A DNA stretch of 64,000 bases from Micromonospora mirobrigensis (lineage in GTDB: Bacteria > Actinomycetota > Actinomycetes > Mycobacteriales > Micromonosporaceae): the NCBI RefSeq assembly GCF_900091555.1, contig NZ_FMCX01000005.1:62001-126000 (forward strand), given 5' to 3'. A model generated the notes under the pieces. The model was not told where the DNA came from. It did no database searches and worked only from the letters and a program-made list of their open reading frames with translations. Shown one piece after another: positions 50,727-60,466 of this stretch. Both the position numbers and the translations under genes were made by a program. Every line of letters starts with the position of its first letter. Position 1 is the first letter of the stretch.

Positions 50727-51479
50727 TCACCGGCCGTCCTCCGGCCGGCGCGCGACTCCGTAGACGGTGCCGCGTACCGGGTGGACCGGGTTCGTCTCCG
50801 GCACCGGTCGCCTCCGGCGCGCCACGACCACGCGCGAGGTGACGAACCAGGCCAGCGCAAGTACGCAGACTACGACGACGATCTTCTGGAACACGCCGAC
50901 GTACGCCTCGACGACGTGCCAGTTCTCCCCGAGCAGGTAGCCGGCCATCACGAACGCCGTGTTCCAGATCAGACTGCCCAGGGTGGTGTAGAGCAGAAAC
51001 GTGGCCATCGGCATCCGCTCCACCCCGGCCGGGACGGAGATCAGGCTACGGAAGATGGGGATCATCCGACCGAGGAAGACGGTCTTCGTCCCGTGTCGAG
51101 CGAACCATGCCTCCGTCCGGTCGATGTCGCTCAGCTTGACCAGCGGCAGCCGCGCGGCGATCGCCCGGACCCGGTCCCGCCCGAACGCAATGCCCACACC
51201 GTAGAGGGCCACCGCACCCACCACCGAGCCGATCGTGGTCCAGACGATCGCGGCGAACAGGCTCATCTCGCCCCGGCTGGCGGTGAACCCCGCCAGCGGC
51301 AGGATCACCTCGCTCGGGATCGGCGGGAAGAGGTTCTCCAGTGCCACCGCCAGGCCGGCGCCGGGAGCACCGAGCGAGTCCATCAGATCGATCACCAGGC
51401 CGACCAGGCCGCCCTGTGGCGGGTCCGGCTCCCGGGTGAGCAGGTTGGTGTACGTCAGGCTGTGCGGCGAAGGAAACAT
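50727..51479 (-). CDS. DedA-family (SNARE-associated) membrane protein
   Basis: 250 residues. DedA signature (ENLFPPIPSEVILPLAGFTAS, GRMIPIFRSLISVPAGVERMP) with about five helices. Members function in lipid scrambling or undecaprenyl-phosphate recycling and proton-motive force. It lies 37 nt upstream of the two-component pair on the same strand. No clear RBS precedes the ATG. Confidence 0.9.
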   Translation of the reverse strand: MFPSPHSLTYTNLLTREPDPPQGGLVGLVIDLMDSLGAPGAGLAVALENLFPPIPSEVILPLAGFTASRGEMSLFAAIVWTTIGSVVGAVALYGVGIAFGRDRVRAIAARLPLVKLSDIDRTEAWFARHGTKTVFLGRMIPIFRSLISVPAGVERMPMATFLLYTTLGSLIWNTAFVMAGYLLGENWHVVEAYVGVFQKIVVVVCVLALAWFVTSRVVVARRRRPVPETNPVHPVRGTVYGVARRPEDGR

Positions 51480-51717
51480 GCCGACGACGCTATGGAAGTG
51501 ACGCGGCCCCGAACATGAGGTCGACCGCCGAGTTCAGCCGGCCGTCCCCACCACGGAGCTGTGGAGAACCACACCCCAGTCCTGCCGCCGGCCAACCTCG
51601 ACGACCAGACCGGCGGTCGCTCGTTGAACGGTGGCAACCACCCGCGGCGCCGGGTCGGGCCGCCGTGCCGCGGGCGGCCGCCGGACCGGCGCGGGCACCT
51701 CTTCCCTGGAGGTCACC

Positions 51718-53085
51718 GTGTACCACCATCCCGCGCGCGTCTTCGCCCGCATCGGCGGTGACGGGCCCGCCCCGCCACCCCGGACGGTCCTCGGCCGGGC
51801 CGTCGTCCTCGGCGCCAGCATGGCCGGTCTGCTGGCCGCCCGGGTCCTCGCCGACAACGCCGAGAGCGTGCTGGTCCTCGACCGCGACGACCTCCCGCCG
51901 GACGCGCGGCCCCGGGCCGGGGTGCCGCAGGGCACCCAGATGCACGTGCTGCTCCCCGCCGGCCGGCAGCAGATCGAACGCTGGTTCCCCGGCTTCTCCC
52001 GGGAGGCGCTCGTCGAGGGGGCGGTGCTGGTCACCGCCGAGTCCCGGCGCACCTACCACGACGGGCGGCGCAAGGTCCGCGGCTCCGACGTGGACATGGT
52101 CGCCGCCAGCCGCCCCTTCATCGAGGCGCTGCTCCGCCGGCACACCCTGGAGCTGCCGAACGTCACGTTCGCCCACCAGCGGGCGACCGGCCTGGAGATC
52201 GGTGGCGGCGCGGTCACCGGGGTACGCCACGACGGCGGCACGGTCCCCGCCGACTTCGTGGTGGACGCGACCGGCCGGTCCAGTCGGCTCGGCGACTGGC
52301 TGGAGCAGGCCGGTTGGGAACGCCCACCGATGCGCCGGCTGGCCATCGGGCTGAACTACGCCACGGCGCTGTTCCGGCGTACCGAGGAGCACCCGGTGCC
52401 GAATGCCGTGCTGGCCGGGTGCAGCCCCGAGCGCGGCGGGGACGTGGCCGGCGCGGGACTGTCCGCCATCGAGGACGACCGGTGGATCGTGATGCTCGGC
52501 GGCTACGGCCACTGCCGGCCCGGACGGGACCTGGACGACCTCCTGCGCCGCTGCCGGGAGGACTTCCCGCCGGAGTTCGGCCGGGTGGTGCGCAACGAGC
52601 CGATCGGCCCGGTCCGCGTCTATCGGCAGGCCGACAGCCGGCGGCGGGACTTCCACCGGCTCGCCCGGCTGCCCGGTGGCCTGGTGGCCGTCGGGGACGC
52701 CGTCGCCTCGTTCAACCCGATCTACGGCCAGGGCATGTCGTCGGCCGGGCTGCACGCCTCCTGCCTGTCGGCGTACCTCCGCTCGGGCGCGGACCCCCGC
52801 CGTCCGGCGCGGGGGTTCTTCGCCCTGCAACGGGTGGTCGTGGACGCCGCGTGGGACATGTCCACCTCGGCCGACCTGGCCCGGCCCTCGGTCACCGCGC
52901 CCCGGCCGCGCGGCTACCGGCTGTCCCGCTGGGTGAGCAACCAGATCGTCGCCGCCTCGGTCACCGACCCGACGATCGCCCGGCGCTTCGACGCCGTAGT
53001 GGAGATGCGCAGCCATCCCCGCTCGCTGGCCAGCCCCGCGGTGCTGGCCCGCGCGGTCCGGGTCAACGCGATCCGGCCGCGCTGA
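51718..53085 (+). CDS. FAD-dependent oxidoreductase
   Basis: 455 residues. Rossmann FAD motif RAVVLGASMAGLLAARVLAD (GASMAG variant) and GDAVASFNPIYGQGMSSA near 335, the FAD phosphate-binding GD motif of class A flavoprotein monooxygenases; DATGRSSRLGDW is the third block. The GTG at 51718 is preferred with GGAGG upstream; a longer Arg/Gly-rich extension from 51631 is unlikely. Such proteins hydroxylate aromatic or terpenoid substrates; the substrate is unknown. Confidence 0.9.
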   Translation: MYHHPARVFARIGGDGPAPPPRTVLGRAVVLGASMAGLLAARVLADNAESVLVLDRDDLPPDARPRAGVPQGTQMHVLLPAGRQQIERWFPGFSREALVEGAVLVTAESRRTYHDGRRKVRGSDVDMVAASRPFIEALLRRHTLELPNVTFAHQRATGLEIGGGAVTGVRHDGGTVPADFVVDATGRSSRLGDWLEQAGWERPPMRRLAIGLNYATALFRRTEEHPVPNAVLAGCSPERGGDVAGAGLSAIEDDRWIVMLGGYGHCRPGRDLDDLLRRCREDFPPEFGRVVRNEPIGPVRVYRQADSRRRDFHRLARLPGGLVAVGDAVASFNPIYGQGMSSAGLHASCLSAYLRSGADPRRPARGFFALQRVVVDAAWDMSTSADLARPSVTAPRPRGYRLSRWVSNQIVAASVTDPTIARRFDAVVEMRSHPRSLASPAVLARAVRVNAIRPR

Positions 53086-53121
53086 CCACGCCGTGTCCCA
53101 CCCCACCGGTACGGTCCGCGC

Positions 53122-53463
53122 ATGGTCACCGTCGCCGACGTACGGGCCCTGGCGCTCACCCTGCCCCGCAGCACCGAGCACCTGATCCGGGACCGGGTCA
53201 AGTTCCGGGTGGGTGCGATCGTCTACGTCGCGTTCTCCCGCGACGAGACCAGCATGGGTTTCGCGTACCCCCGGGAGGAGCGCGACGCGCTGGTCGACGC
53301 CGAGCCGGAGCTGTTCTGCCGGCCCGGCGCGGCGGACCTGCGCTTCAACTGGGCGTGCTGCCGCCTCGATCGGCTCGGCCACGACCGGATGACCGAGCTG
53401 GTCTGCGAGGCGTGGCGGATGGTGGTGCCGAAGTTCCTGGCCCGGCAGCGGCTGGGCGCCTGA
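53122..53463 (+). CDS. MmcQ/YjbR-family DNA-binding-like protein
   Basis: 113 residues: MVTVADVRALALTLPRSTEHLIRDRVKFRVGAIVYVAFSRDETSMGFAYPREERDALVDAEPELF, the alpha/beta CyaY-like MmcQ/YjbR fold. The molecular role is unclear. It starts at ATG 36 nt after the FAD enzyme gene. Confidence 0.9.
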   Translation: MVTVADVRALALTLPRSTEHLIRDRVKFRVGAIVYVAFSRDETSMGFAYPREERDALVDAEPELFCRPGAADLRFNWACCRLDRLGHDRMTELVCEAWRMVVPKFLARQRLGA

Positions 53464-53495
53464 CGGGTTTGCGCCGGCTTCCTACCGTCGGCGAC

Positions 53496-53672
53496 ATGAC
53501 GACGCCGCGCCTGTCGTGCCCGCTGTGCCGGGGCACCGACTTCCAGCAGGAGACCGCCCGCCAGGACAGCCGTTGGGGGCTGACCAGCCACCGGATGACG
53601 CTGATGATCTGCCGCCGCTGCCGCTATGTGCTGCACTTCTACGACAAGCACAGCATCTTCGACTTCGACTGA
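53496..53672 (+). CDS. small zinc-ribbon protein
   Basis: 58 residues with two CxxC knuckles, Cys8-Cys11 (CPLCRG) and Cys39-Cys42 (CRRCRY), which suggest a zinc ribbon. It ends in an acidic/aromatic HFYDKHSIFDFD tail. No family name is recognised. Confidence 0.75.
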   Translation: MTTPRLSCPLCRGTDFQQETARQDSRWGLTSHRMTLMICRRCRYVLHFYDKHSIFDFD

Positions 53673-53708
53673 CCGTCGACCCCAAGCGGCGCGGCCCTCG
53701 ACCGCCGG

Positions 53709-54533
53709 TCAGGGCTTGCGGGCCAGCCCCGCCCAGTAGTACGCGGCCCGTGGGTCGGCGGGCGGATCCCCGTCCGGGCGCCACGCCATCACCGGCGTGA
53801 GCCCCGGCTCGACGAACTCCCAGCCGTCGAAGAAGCGCTCGACCTCGCCGCGGGTGCGCGCCACCAGCGTCATGCCGGCCTGCCGGGCGGCGGCCACCGC
53901 CACGCCCACCGCCTCCGGGTTGAAGTCCTGGGTGGGGTGGGTGATCGCCAGGTAGCTGCCGGACGGCAGGGCCTCGGTCAGCGCCCGCAGCGTGCCGGCC
54001 GGGTCGTCCTCGTCGGCGATCAGCATCAGGATGGCGATCAGGGTGAGCGCCACCGGCTTCGTCAGGTCGAGGGTGTCGGTGAGCACGGGGTGCTCCAGGA
54101 TGCTGCGTGGCTCGCGCAGGTCCGCGTCGACGTACGCGCTGCGCCCCTGCGGGGTGCTCACCATCAGCGCCCGCGAGTGGGCCAGCACCACCGGGTCGTT
54201 GTCGACGTAGACCACCCGGGTCTCCGGGGCGATCGACTGGGCGACCTCGTGCAGGTTGGGCCGGGTGGGAATGCCCGCGCCGACGTCCAGGAACTGCCGG
54301 ATGCCCTGCTCGGCGACCAGGTGCCGGGCCACCCGGTGCACGAACCGCCGGTTCTCCTTGGCCATCGCCGGGAGGGTCGGGATCGCCTCGGTCATCGCCG
54401 CGCCCATGGCCCGGTCGGCCGCGAAGTTGTCCTTGCCGCCCAGCCAGAAGTCGTAGACCCGCGCCGAGTGCGGCACGGTGGCGTCCACGGCGGGGGTCCC
54501 CGCCTCCCTGAGCTGCTGTCCGTCCTCGGTCAC
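53709..54533 (-). CDS. S-adenosyl methyltransferase (Methyltransf_19/DUF574)
   Basis: 274 residues: VPHSARVYDFWLGGKDNFAADRAMGAA (family hallmark), FLDVGAGIP (SAM site), VVYVDNDPVVLAHSRAL and LTPVMAWRPDG at the C-terminus. The GTG at 54533 is preferred, with GGAGGG seven bases upstream; the ATG at 54548 lies almost at the predicted transcription start. It is divergent from a paralogue at 54772-55617. The substrate is unknown. Confidence 0.92.
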   Translation of the reverse strand: MTEDGQQLREAGTPAVDATVPHSARVYDFWLGGKDNFAADRAMGAAMTEAIPTLPAMAKENRRFVHRVARHLVAEQGIRQFLDVGAGIPTRPNLHEVAQSIAPETRVVYVDNDPVVLAHSRALMVSTPQGRSAYVDADLREPRSILEHPVLTDTLDLTKPVALTLIAILMLIADEDDPAGTLRALTEALPSGSYLAITHPTQDFNPEAVGVAVAAARQAGMTLVARTRGEVERFFDGWEFVEPGLTPVMAWRPDGDPPADPRAAYYWAGLARKP

Positions 54534-54557
54534 GACTGCTCCCTCCATCAGCGCTCC

Positions 54558-54563
54558 ACAGTA
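54558..54563 (-). promoter_or_regulatory. -10 element of the methyltransferase gene
   Basis: Minus strand TACTGT within CCTCTACTGTGG, about 25 nt before the preferred GTG. The same 12-base context (CCTCTACTATGG) occurs in front of the paralogue on the other strand. Confidence 0.45.
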
Positions 54564-54703
54564 GAGGACGCGCGGCTGGGACGGGGTCACGTATCTGTCG
54601 AGTCCGCTGCACCCATGCCATCGGTCGCCCCCGGGGGAGGGGGGGGCTGGCCGGCTGGCCGCGATACGCCTGCGGCGCCGGTGGAACGGACAGCGGCACC
54701 CTC

Positions 54704-54709
54704 TACTAT
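54704..54709 (+). promoter_or_regulatory. -10 element of the paralogous methyltransferase gene
   Basis: TACTAT within CCTCTACTATGG, about 63 nt before the GTG start of the plus-strand paralogue. The -35 is not clear. The conserved context suggests that both genes share one regulatory signal. Confidence 0.45.
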
Positions 54710-54771
54710 GGTCACGGGGCCTACCACGCCGTACCCGTCGGTGGCGGGTCAGGTCGACCTGGGGAGGTCTC

Positions 54772-55617
54772 GTGACGGCATCGTCCACGCCGGAGGCGCA
54801 CGTGGGTCGGGGCGCCGACCGGATCGACACCACGGTCGTGCACCCGGCCCGCCGCTACAACTACTGGCTCGGCGGCAAGGACAACTTCGCCGTCGACCGG
54901 GAGTCCGGCGACCAGATCGCGGCCGTCTACCCGGGCATCCGGACCCTCGCCCGGGAGAACCGGGCGTTCCTCGGCCGGGCGGTGCGCTTCCTCACCGAGG
55001 AGGCGGGCATCCGCCAGTTCCTCGACATCGGCACCGGCATCCCGAGCGCCGACAACACCCACGAGGTGGCCCAGGCGGTGGCCCCCGATTCCCGGGTGGT
55101 GTATGTCGACAACGACCCCATGGTGCTGGTGCACGCCCGGGCGCTGCTGACCAGCGCCCCGGACGGGGCGACCGCCTACCTCGACGCCGACCTGCGGGAG
55201 CCGGAGCGGATCCTCGCCGACCCGCAGCTGCACGCCACCCTCGACCTGACCCGACCGGTGGCCCTGGTGCTGGTCGCGGTCGCGCACTTCCTGACCGACG
55301 ACGACCGTCCGCACGAGATGGTCGCCACGCTGCTCGACGCGTTGCCGTCGGGCAGTTGGCTGGTGCTGACCCACTTCACCACCGACCACATCCCTCCCGC
55401 GATCGTCGAGCGGATGTACGCCGAGTTCGCGTCCGGCCGGATGAAGCAGGACACCGTTCCGCGTACCGGTGCGGAGTTCGCCCGGTTCTTCACCGGGCTT
55501 GAGCTCGCCGAGCCGGGGATCGTCCCGGTCACCGAGTGGCGGCCGCAGGTGCCGGCGGACCAGCGTCCCGCGCTGGCCGAGGCGTCCATCTACGGCGCGG
55601 TCGCCCGCAAGCCCTGA
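54772..55617 (+). CDS. S-adenosyl methyltransferase (Methyltransf_19/DUF574), paralogue
   Basis: 281 residues: VVHPARRYNYWLGGKDNFAVDRESG, FLDIGTGIP, VVYVDNDPMVLVHARALL and IVPVTEWRPQV. It is similar in every block to the divergent gene at 53709-54533, so local duplication and inversion, or paired acquisition, is likely. GTG start with GGGGAGG upstream. Confidence 0.92.
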   Translation: MTASSTPEAHVGRGADRIDTTVVHPARRYNYWLGGKDNFAVDRESGDQIAAVYPGIRTLARENRAFLGRAVRFLTEEAGIRQFLDIGTGIPSADNTHEVAQAVAPDSRVVYVDNDPMVLVHARALLTSAPDGATAYLDADLREPERILADPQLHATLDLTRPVALVLVAVAHFLTDDDRPHEMVATLLDALPSGSWLVLTHFTTDHIPPAIVERMYAEFASGRMKQDTVPRTGAEFARFFTGLELAEPGIVPVTEWRPQVPADQRPALAEASIYGAVARKP

Positions 55618-55690
55618 CCCGCCGCTGCGCCGACCGGGCCGACCCGAACGGCAGGGCGGCGCGCCGCCCGCCGTTCGCGTACCGGCAGGG

Positions 55691-56017
55691 TCAGCCGGCC
55701 CCGCCGGCGGACCACTCGACGCTCACCGTGAAGTTGGCCTCCGCCGCCGTCCGCGCCACCACCACGCCGGCCTCGGCGGTGAGCTTGACCCCGAACTCGA
55801 CCGTCACCTTGTCCGGGGCGCTGGCCATGCCGCGGACGCTGTCCAGGACCGCCTCGGCCGCCGGGCGGACCCGGGCGAGCGCCTGTTGCAGGGTCTCGTT
55901 GGCGTCCCGGACCACGTCGCCGGCGCGGCCGACCCGTTCGATGCCCGTGCGCTCGCTGGAGACCTCGATGAGGACGGGCTCGGCACCCTCCACCGGCACC
56001 GCCACGACGTCTGTCAT
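55691..56017 (-). CDS. Trypco1 (CU044_2847-family) protein
   Basis: 108 residues: MTDVVAVPVEGAEPVLIEVSS at the N-terminus, VGRAGDVVRDANETLQQALARVRPAAEAVLDSVRGM helix, and VTVEFGVKLTAEAGVVVARTAAEANFTVSVEWS strands. This is the trypsin-co-occurring domain family (CU044_2847), described as a partner of trypsin-linked NTPase conflict systems. It lies 46 nt downstream of such a protein on the same strand, exactly the expected context. Confidence 0.88.
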   Translation of the reverse strand: MTDVVAVPVEGAEPVLIEVSSERTGIERVGRAGDVVRDANETLQQALARVRPAAEAVLDSVRGMASAPDKVTVEFGVKLTAEAGVVVARTAAEANFTVSVEWSAGGAG

Positions 56018-56063
56018 CCACCACTCCCGTCGACCCGATGAGCACTACCGGGCAGGGTACGAC

Positions 56064-59000
56064 TCAGCCGCACGGCTTTTCCGCCATCGCGCCGTGCCGT
56101 TCGAGCACCTGCCGCTCGGCGGCGGTGTAGGGGCGGTCGTTGAGGGCGCACAGCCGCCGCACCCACTCCTGCGGCGCGAGCGACAGCGACCGGGCCTGCC
56201 CACCGAGGTCGAAGCCCAGCCGCTCGTCCTCCAGTGACAGCCGCGGGGAGTAGGTCCGCAGGCCGAGCGTCGCCAGTGGCTTTCCACTGTCGTCGTCCCA
56301 GAGCTGCACCGTCTCCAACGAGCCCGAGGTGCGGATGGTGAGCAGCCTGCCGCCCGAGGTGAAGCCGACCAGCCCTGCGACGGTCCCGGTCGGCACACTC
56401 CTTCCGACCGGCTCGTCCCCGCCGATGTCCCAGAGGGTGACCTGACCGTTGCGGGAGAGGGTGGCCAGCCGGTCGCCGGACGGGTCGAAGAGGACGGAGG
56501 TGTAGCGGCTGCCGCTCTCGGCGGGCACGGTGGCCACGACCGCGCGCCGATCGAGGCTCCAGACCTCGACGCTGCCGTCGGGCTCGAGGACGGCCACCTC
56601 GCCGGGGTGACCCGGTCGGGCCGGCCGCGCCGCCACGGCGAGCAGGGCCGACCGGCGCTGCCCGGCCAGCTGCGTGCGCAGCGGCAGTGCGGCGTCGATC
56701 TGCCGTCCGGTCGCTGGATCCCACCGGGTCAACTGGCCGGCGTGCAGCACCACCACCCGGCCGTCGTGGTCGGGGACCACCGAACTGGCCCAGGTGGCCA
56801 GACCGGGCTGCGTCAGCGGCCGCCCGAGGGTGGCCTGCACGGGCAGTCGCATCCGGCGTTGCAGGGTGAGCGCCGGCACGGCGTAGACGACCAACTCGTC
56901 GCCCCGGATCACCAGCAGCCGGGTGCCGTCGGGGGAGAAGTCGAACCAGCCTCCCTCGGGGGGGACCTCCCTTTCCGCCGGGACCGGCGGTAGCGTCGCG
57001 GTCGCCACCGTCCGCCGGCCGGCCGCATCCCACAGGCCGACCCGGCGGAAATCGTCGTCGATCCACAGCTCGAACCGTTCGTCCGGGGTGACGGTCAGGG
57101 GCGAGCCGTACTTCGCGTCGAAGGGACCCCCGCCGAACCGGACGGCCAGGGGTTCGGGACCGGTGGCGTGCAGCCGGTAGCCCTGGCTGCGGTCGGCCAG
57201 CAGCGCGGTGGGGTGACCGTCCGGGCCCCGGAACATCGCGGCACCGACTACCCGCGGCTGGCCGAAGTCGATCGGCGGGGCGGTGAACCGGTAGGTCCGT
57301 CCGGTGCCCAGGTCCACCACCGACAGGTCGTCGTGGGACTGGCCCGCCTCGGGAGACGAAGTGAACGCCGCGTACTCCGAACCGGCGTCCAGCCGTACCC
57401 GCAGGCACGAGTCGACCGGGAAGGAGAACCTTTCGCGGCCGCTGGCCGTGTCGACGGCCCAGAACCGATCATCGTCGCAGCGGGTCAACAGCTCACCGTC
57501 GCGCGCCGGTGTCGCGCCGCCGTAGGCGTGTCCCGGGAACGATCGGACCAACCGTCCGGTGCCGAGGTCGTACAGCCGGGCCGGGCCGGACCAGTCGGTC
57601 ACGAGCAGCGTGTCGCGGCTGGGGCCGAACGACACCGACCTCGGGTCGTCCTCCGGACGTAACGGGTTGGCGACCGGGACGCGCCGGCCGTCGCCGACGT
57701 CCCAGACGTTGAGGATCGCCTGCCGGTCGTTCTGCTTCCGGGACCAGGTCAGCAGCCGGGCGCCGTCCGGGGAGAACGCGACCCTCGGTTGGTCGGTGTC
57801 CTCCGCCAGGTCCTGGACCTGCCGGGTCGGGGCCAGCTCCATCGGGCCGGTCCGCCGCTCGATGTCCCACAGCAGCACGCCACCCAGACCGTTGGCGTAA
57901 CCGAGATAGCGGCCGGACGCACTGATCGCGAAGTCCCCGCCCGGATACCTGCGCCCAGCCTTGGTGAATTCCCACCGTGCGGGGTTGGCCCCAGTCATGC
58001 CCGTCCACACGGAGGGCAGCCCACCGTCGTTGACGAAGACCACGACCGAGCCGTCCCGGCTGGTCAGGATCTCGTCGATGTCGCCGTCCCACCAGCCCCG
58101 GTAGACCTTCTCGACCGACTGCAGGGCCGCGTACCAGCCGAAGAGCGCGCCCGACGCCTCCGCCGTCCGGTCGTGGTGCCAGGCGGCCAGCGCCAGTTGC
58201 AGGGACGCTCCCGGATCGGTGGCGCGCAGCTGGACGGACTCGTCGGCCAGGGTCCGCGAAGCCGCCGTGCGTAGCCGCCCTTCGGCCCGCTCGGTCTGCC
58301 GCGCCGCCAGCGCCGCCAGCCCGCCGGCCGTCACCGCGAGTACGGTGATCGCGGCCACCGCCGACCGGCGGATGCGGTCCCGCCGTCGGGTGCGGGCCCG
58401 GCTCGCCCGGACGTAGTCGTGCTCCGCCGCGCTGACGTCCTCGGGGTGTTCCCGGGTCCAGCCGACGGCCGTGGCCAGCGGCGCGCCCCGCAGCAGCCCG
58501 CCGGGGTCCCGGCCGGTGGCCTCCCACCGCGCCAGGTCGGCCCGCAGGCTCTCCTGCCAGCTGCGGAACTCACGCTCCTCGGTCAACCACCGGCGCAGCC
58601 TCGGCCACTGGCCGATCAGCGCCTGGTGCGCCAGGTCGGCCACCTCGGCGCCGTCCGGCGCGCGGCTCACCACCACCAGCCGGCTCGCCGCGAGCCGGGC
58701 CAGCACACCGCGCGGCTCGTCGTCCAGGTCGCCGAGGCGGACCGGCCGACGTGCGAACCCGCCGTCGGGCTCGGGACGGGCCAACTGCACCAGCAGCCGT
58801 CGCGCCGCCGGCTGCTCCGCCCCGGAGAGCCGGTGCCGGTAGACCTCGTCGGCGTAGCCGGCCAGCGCGCCGGCCACCGTGCCCAGCTCCTCGTAGGACC
58901 GGTGGGTCAGCGAGCCGGCGTGCCGGCGCTGCCAGAGTCGCGCGAGGGTGAACTCCGTCAGCGGCAGCGACCCGGGCTCGGCGCCGGCGTCGTCGAGGAT

Positions 59001-60332
59001 CCGGCTCACCAGCCCGGGTTCGAACTCCACGTCGGCGGCGGTGACCGCGTCGCGCAGCTGGGACCGGCTCATCGGGGGCACGAACAGCATGCCGTCGCGG
59101 GCCGCCTGCGCGGTCTCCTCGGTGACCAGCGCGTCCAACGCGCCGGATCGGACGGTCAGCACGGCGCACAGCCCGACGGCCCCGGCCGCCCGGCGCGGAG
59201 CGACCGTGACCAGGTGGTGCAGCAGTTCCCACAGCCGCCGCGCGGACGTCGGGGCCAGCTCCTCGAACTGGTCACCGAAGATCAACAGCCCGCTGTCGCC
59301 GACCTGCTCGATCAGGCGTCCCGCCAGCCAGGGCACGGTGGTCTCCGGGGTGGCGTCGAGGCGGTCGGCCAGGGACGCCGCCTCGTCGTGCCGGCCCACC
59401 ACGTCCAGCGCCGGGTCCAGCACCCCGATGACCGAGTCGGCCAGCAGCGCCGCCGGACGCATCCCGGGCAACGGACGGAAGGCGGTCACCAGGGTGCCGC
59501 GCTCCCGCAGCCGCGGCATCAGGCCGGCGTACACCAGGGAGGACTTGCCGCTGCCCGACGGCCCGGCCAGGGTCACCAGCGGCTGCCGGTCCACCAGCGA
59601 GGCGAGCCGGTCGGTCAGCGCGGCACGGCCCCGGAAGTGCGCGGCATGCTCCTCCAGGAACGGATCCAGCCCCCGGTACGGGCACGACTCGGCCGGATCC
59701 GGCGCCGCGATCTCGGGATGCGCCTCGACCAGGGTCCGGACCGGGATGAGGTACGCGGTGGTGTTGGCGCGTTCGGCCGCGACGATCATGCCGACCACGC
59801 CGCCACCGGGACCCCAGACCGGGGAGCCGCTGAAGCCGGGGCCGATCCGGCGTTGCTGCGGCGAGGACTCCACCTGCAACCAGCCGGCGCCCTGCCGGGC
59901 ACGCAACTCCGCGGCCACCCAGACGCCGTACTCCTCGGGCAGGTCGACGGGGAAGCCGAACACCCGGACCTCGTCCCCCCAGACGGCCTCGGTCAGCGTC
60001 AGGCGGACCCGGCGGGCCTGCGGCGGTGCCGGCCGGTCCAGCCGGAGCAGCGCCGTGTCGCCACTGCCGTCGAGGCGGGCCGGCTGCCAGCCGACCACCG
60101 TCCCGCAGTGCCCGGCCTCCGCACCGCCCACCCCGACCAGGGGAAATTCGACACACACGGGATCGGCCGGCGGACCGGAGTCGTGGCGGTCGCCGCCCAG
60201 GGCCGCGGTGACGACGTGGGCGCAGGTGAGCACCAGATCGGCGGCGACCAGGAACGCGGTCCCCACCACCTGGCCGGAGCGTCCACGGATCCGGCACAGC
60301 CCGGCGGAGTCCGACCAGATTGCCTCCGTCAT
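56064..60332 (-). CDS. trypsin-nSTAND ATPase-TM-WD40 protein
   Basis: 1422 residues from ATG 60332 (GGAG six bases upstream). Domains: a trypsin-like serine protease with the catalytic triad His39 (LTCAHVV), Asp92 (GDTALLRL) and Ser168 (GPGFSGSPV); an nSTAND1 ATPase introduced by CPYRGLDPF and FRGR (about 217-236) with Walker A GPSGSGKSS (257-265) and Walker B IFGDQFEEL (351-359); a TM segment at 656-677; and a large C-terminal WD40 propeller region. This architecture belongs to the NTP-dependent biological-conflict systems. The trigger is likely sensed by the propeller, with ATP hydrolysis regulating proteolysis; this is an inference. It is co-directional with the Trypco1 gene. Confidence 0.93.
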   Translation of the reverse strand: MTEAIWSDSAGLCRIRGRSGQVVGTAFLVAADLVLTCAHVVTAALGGDRHDSGPPADPVCVEFPLVGVGGAEAGHCGTVVGWQPARLDGSGDTALLRLDRPAPPQARRVRLTLTEAVWGDEVRVFGFPVDLPEEYGVWVAAELRARQGAGWLQVESSPQQRRIGPGFSGSPVWGPGGGVVGMIVAAERANTTAYLIPVRTLVEAHPEIAAPDPAESCPYRGLDPFLEEHAAHFRGRAALTDRLASLVDRQPLVTLAGPSGSGKSSLVYAGLMPRLRERGTLVTAFRPLPGMRPAALLADSVIGVLDPALDVVGRHDEAASLADRLDATPETTVPWLAGRLIEQVGDSGLLIFGDQFEELAPTSARRLWELLHHLVTVAPRRAAGAVGLCAVLTVRSGALDALVTEETAQAARDGMLFVPPMSRSQLRDAVTAADVEFEPGLVSRILDDAGAEPGSLPLTEFTLARLWQRRHAGSLTHRSYEELGTVAGALAGYADEVYRHRLSGAEQPAARRLLVQLARPEPDGGFARRPVRLGDLDDEPRGVLARLAASRLVVVSRAPDGAEVADLAHQALIGQWPRLRRWLTEEREFRSWQESLRADLARWEATGRDPGGLLRGAPLATAVGWTREHPEDVSAAEHDYVRASRARTRRRDRIRRSAVAAITVLAVTAGGLAALAARQTERAEGRLRTAASRTLADESVQLRATDPGASLQLALAAWHHDRTAEASGALFGWYAALQSVEKVYRGWWDGDIDEILTSRDGSVVVFVNDGGLPSVWTGMTGANPARWEFTKAGRRYPGGDFAISASGRYLGYANGLGGVLLWDIERRTGPMELAPTRQVQDLAEDTDQPRVAFSPDGARLLTWSRKQNDRQAILNVWDVGDGRRVPVANPLRPEDDPRSVSFGPSRDTLLVTDWSGPARLYDLGTGRLVRSFPGHAYGGATPARDGELLTRCDDDRFWAVDTASGRERFSFPVDSCLRVRLDAGSEYAAFTSSPEAGQSHDDLSVVDLGTGRTYRFTAPPIDFGQPRVVGAAMFRGPDGHPTALLADRSQGYRLHATGPEPLAVRFGGGPFDAKYGSPLTVTPDERFELWIDDDFRRVGLWDAAGRRTVATATLPPVPAEREVPPEGGWFDFSPDGTRLLVIRGDELVVYAVPALTLQRRMRLPVQATLGRPLTQPGLATWASSVVPDHDGRVVVLHAGQLTRWDPATGRQIDAALPLRTQLAGQRRSALLAVAARPARPGHPGEVAVLEPDGSVEVWSLDRRAVVATVPAESGSRYTSVLFDPSGDRLATLSRNGQVTLWDIGGDEPVGRSVPTGTVAGLVGFTSGGRLLTIRTSGSLETVQLWDDDSGKPLATLGLRTYSPRLSLEDERLGFDLGGQARSLSLAPQEWVRRLCALNDRPYTAAERQVLERHGAMAEKPCG

Positions 60333-60466
60333 GTCACTCTCCGTGTTTGCAGGTGGACGCACCGCCGTCGGATCGGGGTGGATGTTAGCGAAGCGCCGGC
60401 CCTCCGCGCTGTCCCGAGCGTCCGGCGGCGTGTCGGCTCCCCGACCGGGACCGGTAGCCTGCCGGC

